Position numbers and translations under genes: made by a program. This document shows, in pieces, positions 26,179 through 33,580 of a stretch of DNA of 56,243 bases. Numbering within the stretch: the first letter of the stretch is position 1; every line of letters starts with the position of its first letter. The DNA is from Bacteroidales bacterium (GTDB lineage Bacteria > Bacteroidota > Bacteroidia > Bacteroidales > UBA7960). The stretch covers positions 1 to 56,243 of the forward strand of contig JAHYJP010000004.1 in assembly GCA_019429055.1 (NCBI GenBank), given 5' to 3'. A model generated the notes under the pieces. That model did not search any database and was not told the origin of the DNA. It saw nothing but the letters and a program-made list of their open reading frames with translations.

Positions 26179-27129
26179 ATGAAGACAGGTAAAAATAAAA
26201 TCCTTGTGGCTATTGACTTTGAAGAGCAATCACTAAATGCCCTGGAGCATTCATTTGAGTTGGCAAGATTGTTTGATGCTGATCTCGTTCTTCTCTATGT
26301 AATCGAAGTATCCAGTGTTTTTGGGAAATTACGTTCGCCGGAAGATTATGTGAAAAAAATCATCCAGGAAGCCAGAGAGAAATTTGATGAACTTGAAAAG
26401 CTTGCTCACCCAGTTGATTCAAAATCTGCTATTAAAACAAGTGTAATTATCGAAAAGGGAAAACCCTATGATAAAATAATAGAAACCGCCATTGATCAGG
26501 ATGTAATAATGATCGTTATGGGTAAAAACAGTGTTTCTTCCTTAACCCGGCGAAATAAATACATCGGAAGCAACACCATGAATGTGGTCAGGGAAGCCGA
26601 ATGTCCTGTAATTACCATAAAGGAAGGCACCAAAATTCCGGGAAAATTCACCAGAATACTTTTGCCGCTTGATTTTACAAGGCAAACCAAAAAACAGGTA
26701 CAGAAAGCCATTGAGATTGGGGGGTACTTTGGGGCCAGAATATATGTATTGTCAATTGTTACCAGTGATAACAAAGTTGCTAAACTCCTTAAACAGGTGC
26801 AGCTCAATCAGGTAAAAAATGCTATTCAGAGAAATGGTTTAAGCTGTCACACTGAAAGCTTGTTTGCAAAAGATGAAACCGTTTCGAAGATGGTAATATC
26901 TTACAGCAGGAAAATTGATGCCGATCTGATCATCATAATGACGCAACAAAAGAAAAGTTTTGTTAATTATTATGTTGGATCCAATGCCCAGGAAATCATA
27001 TTTAATTCAACAATACCCGTACTAAGTATAATACCCACAGCAGAATTTAAGCCGGGAGTTGTAACATCTATGGTAGATCCGCTGGGTTTGATAAGAAAAA
27101 AAATCGACGAAGATCCTGCTGATGATTGA
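26179..27129 (+). CDS. Universal stress protein, two Usp domains (second of three)
   Basis: The 316-residue protein has Usp domains at about residues 6-150 and 158-292. The first motif is degenerate, GKNSVSSLTRRNKYIGSN, in which the second glycine of GxxG is serine. The second half has QQKKSFVNYYVGSNA, also without the normal glycines, so ATP binding is doubtful. After the second domain is an extra tail of about 20 residues with VDPLGLIRKK, which recurs in the next Usp (FDPFGIIEKP). The gene lies 151 bases after the LOG gene and 137 before the third Usp gene. Confidence 0.88.
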   Translation: MKTGKNKILVAIDFEEQSLNALEHSFELARLFDADLVLLYVIEVSSVFGKLRSPEDYVKKIIQEAREKFDELEKLAHPVDSKSAIKTSVIIEKGKPYDKIIETAIDQDVIMIVMGKNSVSSLTRRNKYIGSNTMNVVREAECPVITIKEGTKIPGKFTRILLPLDFTRQTKKQVQKAIEIGGYFGARIYVLSIVTSDNKVAKLLKQVQLNQVKNAIQRNGLSCHTESLFAKDETVSKMVISYSRKIDADLIIIMTQQKKSFVNYYVGSNAQEIIFNSTIPVLSIIPTAEFKPGVVTSMVDPLGLIRKKIDEDPADD

Positions 27130-27171
27130 TGAGCCAGCATAATTTTATTGATATTTACCCGGGGATTTTCA

Positions 27172-27202
27172 TTGATGGGTTGATTAAAAAAAATTATTTT
27201 TG
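27172..27202 (+). promoter_or_regulatory. Promoter of the third Usp gene (TTG-N20-TATTTTTG)
   Basis: TTG (27172-27174), 20-base spacer, TATTTTTG (27195-27202) match the Bacteroidota promoter with -33 reduced to TTG. The gene begins 65 bases downstream, so it can be expressed apart from the second Usp gene. Confidence 0.55.
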
Positions 27203-27266
27203 CTGCACTGATTCAATAATTAAAGCAATCATTTTGTGATTATTTAAAATATTCAAACGTTCTATT

Positions 27267-28148
27267 ATGACGACAACTGAGAGAGATATTATTTTGGTTC
27301 CTACAGATTTTACTCCGGTAGCAGACTGTGCGCTTGATCATGCCATCGAGATAGCCAGGCTTTTTAATCATAAAGTCTGCCTGCTGCACATAGTTGGGAG
27401 AAAAGCATCACCAGAGTACAGGGACCTGGTTCTGGATAAAATGAAAAAAATCACACAATCCAATCAAACCAGAACAGGTATCAATATCAGTTTCAAGATT
27501 GCCGAGGGAAGTATCTTTGATGAAATCAGTGCTACTGCCAATGAATTAAATGCCGAGTTTATTGTTATGGGAATACATGGGAAACAGGGCGTTCAGCATA
27601 TTGTAGGTAGTTACGCATACAAAGTGATTTGCAGCTCCAGAGTTCCGGTAATGGTTGTAAAAAAGAAGCATCACCATGTAGGTTTTAATAATATTGTTAT
27701 TCCCATAAGCTTTAATGTAGAAACTGCTCAAAAGATCAACAGGGCCATTAAATTTGCTAAATATTTTAACTCAACTATACACATTATTGGAGTATTGCGT
27801 TCCAGAAGCAGTGTTTATAAAATTCAGAAGGAAGCCTTGCTGAAAAATGTTATGGACTTTGTAGAAAAGGCTGGTGTAAAGGTAAAAGCTGAAGTTATTG
27901 TAAGATCTGGTGCAGACCTGGATGATGAAGTTTTAAGATACTCCCGCGAAATAGATGCCGATCTGATTATGATCGTTGCAGAGCAAAGTGGTCGTTTTAA
28001 CCTTGTTATGGGCCGGAATGATGCTGAACAGATTATTGATAAAGCTGACATACCGGTTCTTACCGTTATTCCAAATCCTGAAGATGATGACGAAGACTCC
28101 ATGCTAAGTTCATTTTTCGATCCGTTTGGTATCATTGAAAAACCCTGA
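27267..28148 (+). CDS. Universal stress protein, two Usp domains (third of three)
   Basis: The 293-residue protein has two Usp domains (about 5-135 and 143-277). The first has the ATP-binding motif GIHGKQGVQHIVGSYA, very close to that of the first Usp. The second is degenerate (AEQSGRFNLVMGRNDA). A C-terminal tail SSFFDPFGIIEKP matches the tail of the second Usp. It has its own promoter (27172-27202). Proline dehydrogenase follows 53 bases later in the same direction and might share the transcript. Confidence 0.9.
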   Translation: MTTTERDIILVPTDFTPVADCALDHAIEIARLFNHKVCLLHIVGRKASPEYRDLVLDKMKKITQSNQTRTGINISFKIAEGSIFDEISATANELNAEFIVMGIHGKQGVQHIVGSYAYKVICSSRVPVMVVKKKHHHVGFNNIVIPISFNVETAQKINRAIKFAKYFNSTIHIIGVLRSRSSVYKIQKEALLKNVMDFVEKAGVKVKAEVIVRSGADLDDEVLRYSREIDADLIMIVAEQSGRFNLVMGRNDAEQIIDKADIPVLTVIPNPEDDDEDSMLSSFFDPFGIIEKP

Positions 28149-28201
28149 TTCCGGAAATTCTTATTCACATCTACTTGTGTAGTCTTTAAATATTTCATTA
28201 A

Positions 28202-29380
28202 ATGATCTCATTCGATGATACCAGGATAGCTTTTGCAGATAAAACAACTGCCGAACTCAAAAAAGCCCGGTGGTTGTTTGTTCTTGTTAAGAATCCCGGA
28301 TTGGTAAAAGTGGGTTCTGTGCTTTTGAACGTTGCCAATAAAATCAGGTTTCCTCTGCGATGGATGCTGAAGTCTACTGTTTTTAAACATTTCTGTGGAG
28401 GGGAAACCATTGAAGAATGTAAAACAACTCTGGATAAATTTTCTGATTCCGGAATCAAAGCCGTACTGGATTATGCTGCCGAAGGAGCAGAATCGGAGAA
28501 AGATTTTGATGAAGCCCGCGACAGAATTCTGGCTACCATTGAGCTAAGTCGTACCAACAGTAATATCGGATTTGCCGTTTTTAAGTTTACCGGTATTGCC
28601 AGGTTTGCCCTGCTGGAGAAATATGGAACCGATGAAACATTGAGCCAAAAGGAACTTGACGAATACGAAAGGATAAAAAAGAGAGCCGATGATATTTGCG
28701 CTGCTGCCAGAGATGCCGGAATTCCTGTAATGATCGATGCAGAAGAAACCTGGATCCAGGATGCTGTAGATGAAATTGTTGAAAACCTCATGGAGAAATA
28801 CAATAAAGAATCGCATGTGGTTTATCATACCCTACAGATGTACCGCATTGATAAACTTTATTATCTCAAGAAAATTACTGAACACGCAAGGATCAAGGGG
28901 TATATGCCAGCTTTTAAACTGGTAAGGGGTGCCTACATGGAAAAGGAGCGGGAGAGAGCTCAAAAAATGTCGTATGCTTCTCCCATTCATCCTGATAAAA
29001 ATGCAACTGATGGCGCATTTAATGATGCTGTCAGGTATTGTCTTGAGAATATTGGCAATATAGCACTTTGTGTTGGTACTCATAATGAAATCAGTTGCCA
29101 GCTGGCTGTTGAATATATGGAAGAAAAAGGACTGAAACCTGCACATGATAAGATTTATTTCTCGCAACTCATGGGTATGAGCGACCATATAACCTACAAT
29201 CTGGCCAAAGCAGATTATAATGTAAGCAAATACCTACCCTACGGCCCGATAAGGCTGGTAATGCCTTACCTTATAAGGCGTGCAGAGGAGAATACTTCTG
29301 TTGCCGGACAAACCGGGCGCGAACTGTATTTGATCAAAAAGGAATTGAGAAGACGAAAAGATGAAAAGATAATTGGTTAA
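28202..29380 (+). CDS. putA: Proline dehydrogenase
   Basis: The 392-residue protein is a monofunctional proline dehydrogenase, a flavoenzyme that oxidises L-proline to pyrroline-5-carboxylate and passes electrons to the quinone pool. Motifs of the FAD barrel are present: KLVRGAYMEKERERA (about 240-254), SQLMGMSDHITYNLA (about 320-334), and the C-terminal block YLPYGPIRLVMPYLIRRAEEN followed by SVAGQTGRELYLIKKELRRR, which binds proline carboxylate and FAD. No P5C dehydrogenase domain is fused or adjacent. The gene name is given by family only; bacteria use putA, prodh or fadM for this form. It converges with the SpoU methylase gene. Confidence 0.92.
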   Translation: MISFDDTRIAFADKTTAELKKARWLFVLVKNPGLVKVGSVLLNVANKIRFPLRWMLKSTVFKHFCGGETIEECKTTLDKFSDSGIKAVLDYAAEGAESEKDFDEARDRILATIELSRTNSNIGFAVFKFTGIARFALLEKYGTDETLSQKELDEYERIKKRADDICAAARDAGIPVMIDAEETWIQDAVDEIVENLMEKYNKESHVVYHTLQMYRIDKLYYLKKITEHARIKGYMPAFKLVRGAYMEKERERAQKMSYASPIHPDKNATDGAFNDAVRYCLENIGNIALCVGTHNEISCQLAVEYMEEKGLKPAHDKIYFSQLMGMSDHITYNLAKADYNVSKYLPYGPIRLVMPYLIRRAEENTSVAGQTGRELYLIKKELRRRKDEKIIG

Positions 29381-29403
29381 AAACCAACAGAGAAAATGTT
29401 CTG

Positions 29404-30210
29404 TTATTTTCCTGAAAGTCTTTGCCTTTGAGCTTCAAAAACCAATACAGCTGCAGAAACCGAAACATTAAGCGAGTCAATTTTTCCCTGCATGGGAATT
29501 CTTACCTTTTCATCGGCATGTTTATACCAGATTTCTGATAGGCCCTGGGCTTCAGTTCCCAGTATTATTGCAACCCCTTTTGTCATATCTTTTTCATAAT
29601 ATGATTCCTCGGCCTGAACGGAGGCTACCAAAGTTTTAATACATTTTTGAGATGCCCATTCAATGAACTTATCCGAGTTGCAGAGCGCTATTTGCCTGGT
29701 AAATACGCATCCCAGGCTGGAACGAATTACATTAGGATTGAAAATATCAGTCTGATGATCGCAAACAATCACTGCGTCAGCATTTACAGCATCAGCTGTG
29801 CGTAAAACTGCTCCAAGGTTGCCGGGCTTTTCAACTGATTCAAGTACAATGATCAGCGGGTTGGCAGATAGTTTTATTTTAGTTAAAGGCAATTGGTATT
29901 GATGTGCAACCATAAGTATTCCTTCAGCATTTTGACGGTAGGCCATTTTATTGTATACTTCTGCTGAGACATACCTGACAGTTTGCTTAAATGGCTCTGT
30001 ATTTATGGGATAGAATTTTTCAGGCGAGAAAATATCAGGACAAATAAATAAATACTCCGGCTCAATGCCCCTTTGCAAAGCCAGCGACACTTCCCTGGCT
30101 CCTTCGGCAACAAACTGTTTCTTCTGATTTCGTTCGCCGGCTTTTTGCTGAAGTTTTACCACCTGCTTTACAAGCGGATTTTGCAAACTGGTTATCAGAG
30201 TTTCCTGCAT
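29404..30210 (-). CDS. SpoU/TrmH-family RNA methyltransferase
   Basis: The 268-residue protein has an N-terminal substrate-binding region (about 1-95) with LITSLQNPLVKQVVKL, then the SPOUT fold: motif 1 ESVEKPGNLGAVLRTADAVN (about 124-143), motif 2 GVAIILGTEAQGLSE (about 210-224) and motif 3 RIPMQGKIDSLNVSVSAAVL (about 236-255). It transfers a methyl group from SAM to a 2'-O-ribose of tRNA or rRNA. The exact target is not evident. It is the last gene of the pcm/spermidine-synthase-like operon, with a 61-base gap, so it may be co-transcribed. Confidence 0.9.
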   Translation of the reverse strand: MQETLITSLQNPLVKQVVKLQQKAGERNQKKQFVAEGAREVSLALQRGIEPEYLFICPDIFSPEKFYPINTEPFKQTVRYVSAEVYNKMAYRQNAEGILMVAHQYQLPLTKIKLSANPLIIVLESVEKPGNLGAVLRTADAVNADAVIVCDHQTDIFNPNVIRSSLGCVFTRQIALCNSDKFIEWASQKCIKTLVASVQAEESYYEKDMTKGVAIILGTEAQGLSEIWYKHADEKVRIPMQGKIDSLNVSVSAAVLVFEAQRQRLSGK

Positions 30211-30271
30211 ACCTTTATTTCTAATTGGGTTAAAACATTTGCTGTAAAATTACAATGTTTTTCGCCTTGCG

Positions 30272-32689
30272 TCAGGCTTTTTCTGAAATCATACTTTTGC
30301 CGTAAAATACTGCAAAAGCCAGCAGGTACAATCCGGTTGCAAGAAACATTACCACCCTGAAACCACTTTCCACGGCAATGAGAGTGGCAAGCGATGTTGC
30401 AATTACAGAAAGACACCCGTTGATTCCCCAGGCCCAGGGAATGTGTTGCTCATTGCTCTGATTAAGAACTCTGATGCCTGATGGGAAAGGCATTCCCATA
30501 AAGAATGAAGGAATCGACAACATAAAAAAAGCAATGAAAACTTTTATGAACAGGGGAAAATCAATGGTTAAAGTGAGAACATCAGTGAAAAATAAAGCAT
30601 AAATCAGAAGCAGTATTGCTACTGCAAAACTTGCGATGCCTGAAGCTTTTACGGGGTTTTTAAATTTTCCTGAGTAAAGACTTCCTGCTCCGCTGGCTAT
30701 CATCATGGTGCTTATTACTGCAGAAATAGCATAAACCGGGTGTCCGAAATACAAAATAAATCTTTGAATAAAAATTATTTCAGCAAACATATACCCCAAT
30801 CCCAGGGCTCCGAAGTAAAGCAGCGTAGGTAAAAGGTTTCTGCTTCTTTTTCTTAGTTTAAAGAGAGGAAGAATTATAAGCAAAAACGCAAGAATAGTAC
30901 TTTGAATAAGTGTAACCCACACAATAAGGTAACCCAGCTCGAGGAAAGGCATGGTTTCGGCGCCAAAAGTGTCGCGAAGCTTTTTGAGTGTACTGAATTT
31001 AAGAAACCTGCTGAAGTAAGGCTTGTTGTCGGTGGCAGGCTCAATATGAAAATCATACTCTGCAAGCAGGGTTTGATCTCCCGTATATACAATCTTATCA
31101 AGGTATCTGTAGAGATTATCATCTTCAATTTGATTGTAAACGCTTCTTTCATCGTCAGAAATACCGGGTAGCAAAACCGGGTCGAAAAGCATTTCCCGGC
31201 AGAAGTTACGGATATTGCTTATGTCGTTGTTTTCAAATGGATTTTTACTTAATACAAAGGTGATTGTACCCCAGCTTTGAATGGCGATCAGGTGGTTTTC
31301 CGGCGATTTTATTCCATTTGCTTTAAGCGTTTCAACCAGGGTTGCGGCAATCTTTAATGTGGTTCGGGATGGATAATCAATCCATGTTGTAACCGAAATT
31401 ACTCCATGATCAGATAATCGGTTCCACATGAGCTGAAAGGCTTCAATGGTAAGTGAGTAATCTTCATGCAGGGCATTGAGCCCCATTGAGCCGCCAAAAC
31501 TTTCCATTCTTGGAAGTATGATAGCATCATATTCTGTTTGGCTTTCTTTAAGTAAATATTGCCGGCTGTCACTGTAGATGAGGTTAACACCTTGTTTCAG
31601 TGCAAAGTAATTGCTTTCTTCAGCAAACCGGGTTTTTAAAAGTTCTTTGATACCTCTTACTTCGGTTACACCTGTAACATGTTTTGCCCCGTTTTGCAGT
31701 GCATGTGCGACTCCAGTACCTGTGCCTGATTTCAGAACCAGTACTTTGTCCCGCTGTCTCATTATATAGGGTAGTGCCTCGGTAGTAAAATTGTGAATAT
31801 TTACCGTATCATATAATGGAATTACTCCATAGAATTCAGCATTGATAAATACATTTTTCTTGACCGGCACAGTACCTGTATAAGTGAAACTCAATGCGGG
31901 TGCATATCTTAATGCCGGAGATTCAACAACTTCTATTTTTCCATGAACATCTGCCTGCTTATGAATAATCTCTGCATCGGGCAAATTTAAAGTACGCGAA
32001 AGCCCTTTATATTGCGAAAGGGGTAATTTGCCGGGTTGCAGCATTGATGATACAATAACTATTACTGCCAGCACAATGCCTGCAACCTGGAGAATACGTT
32101 GTTTCCTGTCGAACGAAAAAACGGCTGCCACTACTGATAATATTGCAACCAGTGGCAATGCCTGAAGTGCAAAAAGATGACTCAGCAGAAGCACCACAAG
32201 GATACCTCCAAAACCAGAGCCCAAAAGGTTTGAAAAATAATAAGTGCTGATCTGGCCGGCATTCTTGATGAAAAGAATACCGATGGCAAGAGCTCCCAGG
32301 AAAAATGGTAAAAAATAAATGATATAACCCAGGGCAAGAATTCCGAACTGGCTGTTTTCCACAAAAAGCAGATAAACGTCAAACTGGAACACAGGCATTC
32401 GGGCAAGTTGAAAAGATAGTACCATAAATAAACCTGATACCGCCATGAGCAAAGGCACCAGCCAATCTGATGCTTCGAGCAATCTTTTCCTGAATAACGC
32501 TATAAAAGTACCGCTTGCACCAAAACCCAGCATGGCAATGGAGATGATCATATAGGCAAAATGATATCCCTGCATTACTGATATCAGTTGCATCAGTATC
32601 AGCTGAAATGCTATGATTGCCGCTGAGTGTAAACCTAAGGCACTGATTCTGGCAGTTTTGCGTAACGAAGATTGCTTAAAATTGGCCAT
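30272..32689 (-). CDS. Membrane protein with a spermidine-synthase-like methyltransferase domain
   Basis: The 805-residue protein has six or seven membrane helices (about 20-215), a soluble spermidine-synthase-like domain (about 235-585) and further helices (about 590-800). The soluble part has KVLVLKSGTGTGVAHAL (315-331), a SAM-binding glycine loop, then DAIILPRMESFGGSMGLNAL (about 388-407), and ATDNKPYFSRF before the next helix. Such fusions are called SpeE-like but their product is not established as a polyamine. Twelve bases separate it from pcm. The two may act on a common substrate in or near the membrane, which is an inference. Confidence 0.85.
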   Translation of the reverse strand: MANFKQSSLRKTARISALGLHSAAIIAFQLILMQLISVMQGYHFAYMIISIAMLGFGASGTFIALFRKRLLEASDWLVPLLMAVSGLFMVLSFQLARMPVFQFDVYLLFVENSQFGILALGYIIYFLPFFLGALAIGILFIKNAGQISTYYFSNLLGSGFGGILVVLLLSHLFALQALPLVAILSVVAAVFSFDRKQRILQVAGIVLAVIVIVSSMLQPGKLPLSQYKGLSRTLNLPDAEIIHKQADVHGKIEVVESPALRYAPALSFTYTGTVPVKKNVFINAEFYGVIPLYDTVNIHNFTTEALPYIMRQRDKVLVLKSGTGTGVAHALQNGAKHVTGVTEVRGIKELLKTRFAEESNYFALKQGVNLIYSDSRQYLLKESQTEYDAIILPRMESFGGSMGLNALHEDYSLTIEAFQLMWNRLSDHGVISVTTWIDYPSRTTLKIAATLVETLKANGIKSPENHLIAIQSWGTITFVLSKNPFENNDISNIRNFCREMLFDPVLLPGISDDERSVYNQIEDDNLYRYLDKIVYTGDQTLLAEYDFHIEPATDNKPYFSRFLKFSTLKKLRDTFGAETMPFLELGYLIVWVTLIQSTILAFLLIILPLFKLRKRSRNLLPTLLYFGALGLGYMFAEIIFIQRFILYFGHPVYAISAVISTMMIASGAGSLYSGKFKNPVKASGIASFAVAILLLIYALFFTDVLTLTIDFPLFIKVFIAFFMLSIPSFFMGMPFPSGIRVLNQSNEQHIPWAWGINGCLSVIATSLATLIAVESGFRVVMFLATGLYLLAFAVFYGKSMISEKA

Positions 32690-32701
32690 AAGAATCTCCG
32701 G

Positions 32702-33403
32702 TTAATCGCCTGATGTAAAGGGCACAAAGCGCACAGGCATAAGACTTCTTGACGAGATCCTGTCGCCTTTTTTCTCCACCAGCATTAACTGCTGAACCCT
32801 GAAAGGTGAACCCACTGGAATGATCATTCTGCCGCCATCCTTGAGCTGCTCAATTAGCGGGGGCGGAATGTATTCAGCTGCCGCTGTAACAACAATGGCA
32901 TCAAACGGGGCATATTCTTCCCACCCATAATAACCATCAGCAATTTTAACGCTTACGTTGCTGTAGTTCTGATCAAGGATTTCTTTGGCTCTGAGTCCCA
33001 GGGACTCTACGATTTCTATGGTAAAAACGTGTTCAACAATTTCGGCAAGTACTGCTGCCTGGTATCCTGAACCTGTGCCAATTTCGAGCACCCTGAATTC
33101 CTTTTTGGGTTTAATGATTTCAGTCATGTATCCCACTATGTAGGGCTGCGAAATGGTTTGACCATACCCTATGGGAAGTGGCCTGTCGTCATAGGCCCAA
33201 CGTTGCTGGTTTTCCGGAATGTATAAGTGCCGTGGTACCCGCCGCATTGCCCTGAGAGTTGCCGCATCCCTGATGCCCCGGTTGCGGATCTGGGTTTCTA
33301 CCATTTCCTGACGCTGCCTTTCATAACCCTGAGCAATGGATGTAAAAGGACAGGAGATTAAAAATAAGAGGATTAAAACAAAGCTTTGCCTGAAATACTT
33401 CAT
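32702..33403 (-). CDS. pcm: Protein-L-isoaspartate O-methyltransferase with an export signal
   Basis: The 233-residue protein methylates isoaspartyl residues in damaged proteins, starting their repair. After residue 25 it matches Pcm: ETQIRNRGIRD, RVPRHLYIP, GYGQTISQPYIVGYMTE, the SAM loop EIGTGSGYQAAVLAEI (about 107-122), and GRMIIPVGSP. Residues 1-25 add a typical signal sequence, MKYFRQSFVLILLFLISCPF then TSIAQG; LISC is a possible lipobox. Cytosolic Pcm lacks such a leader, and the methyl donor SAM is not known to be available outside. It is the first gene of a three-gene operon from promoter 33438-33469. Confidence 0.92.
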   Translation of the reverse strand: MKYFRQSFVLILLFLISCPFTSIAQGYERQRQEMVETQIRNRGIRDAATLRAMRRVPRHLYIPENQQRWAYDDRPLPIGYGQTISQPYIVGYMTEIIKPKKEFRVLEIGTGSGYQAAVLAEIVEHVFTIEIVESLGLRAKEILDQNYSNVSVKIADGYYGWEEYAPFDAIVVTAAAEYIPPPLIEQLKDGGRMIIPVGSPFRVQQLMLVEKKGDRISSRSLMPVRFVPFTSGD

Positions 33404-33437
33404 AATTTGCTTTTTTTCAATGGAAGTCTGTTGTAAA

Positions 33438-33469
33438 CAAATATAATAAAATGGGGTTTAACTGTCAAA
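33438..33469 (-). promoter_or_regulatory. Promoter of the pcm operon (TTTG-N20-TATATTTG)
   Basis: On the reverse strand -33 TTTG (33466-33469), 20-base spacer and -7 TATATTTG (33438-33445) match the Bacteroidota consensus exactly. The -7 element lies 35 bases upstream of the pcm start. Confidence 0.8.
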
Positions 33470-33580
33470 GTACAAGTCGTATTTAAAAGTTAAAAACTAT
33501 AAAGTGTTTGATATTAGGTTTTATCCTTTGTACATTAGTGACATATATAGCTCCCTTTTCTACGCACCAAACCCACTGCA

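Noticed and set aside
29386-29405. Terminator between proline dehydrogenase and SpoU
   Set aside because: The AACAGA/TCTGTT stem is only six AT-rich pairs and overlaps the SpoU stop codon; too weak to call.
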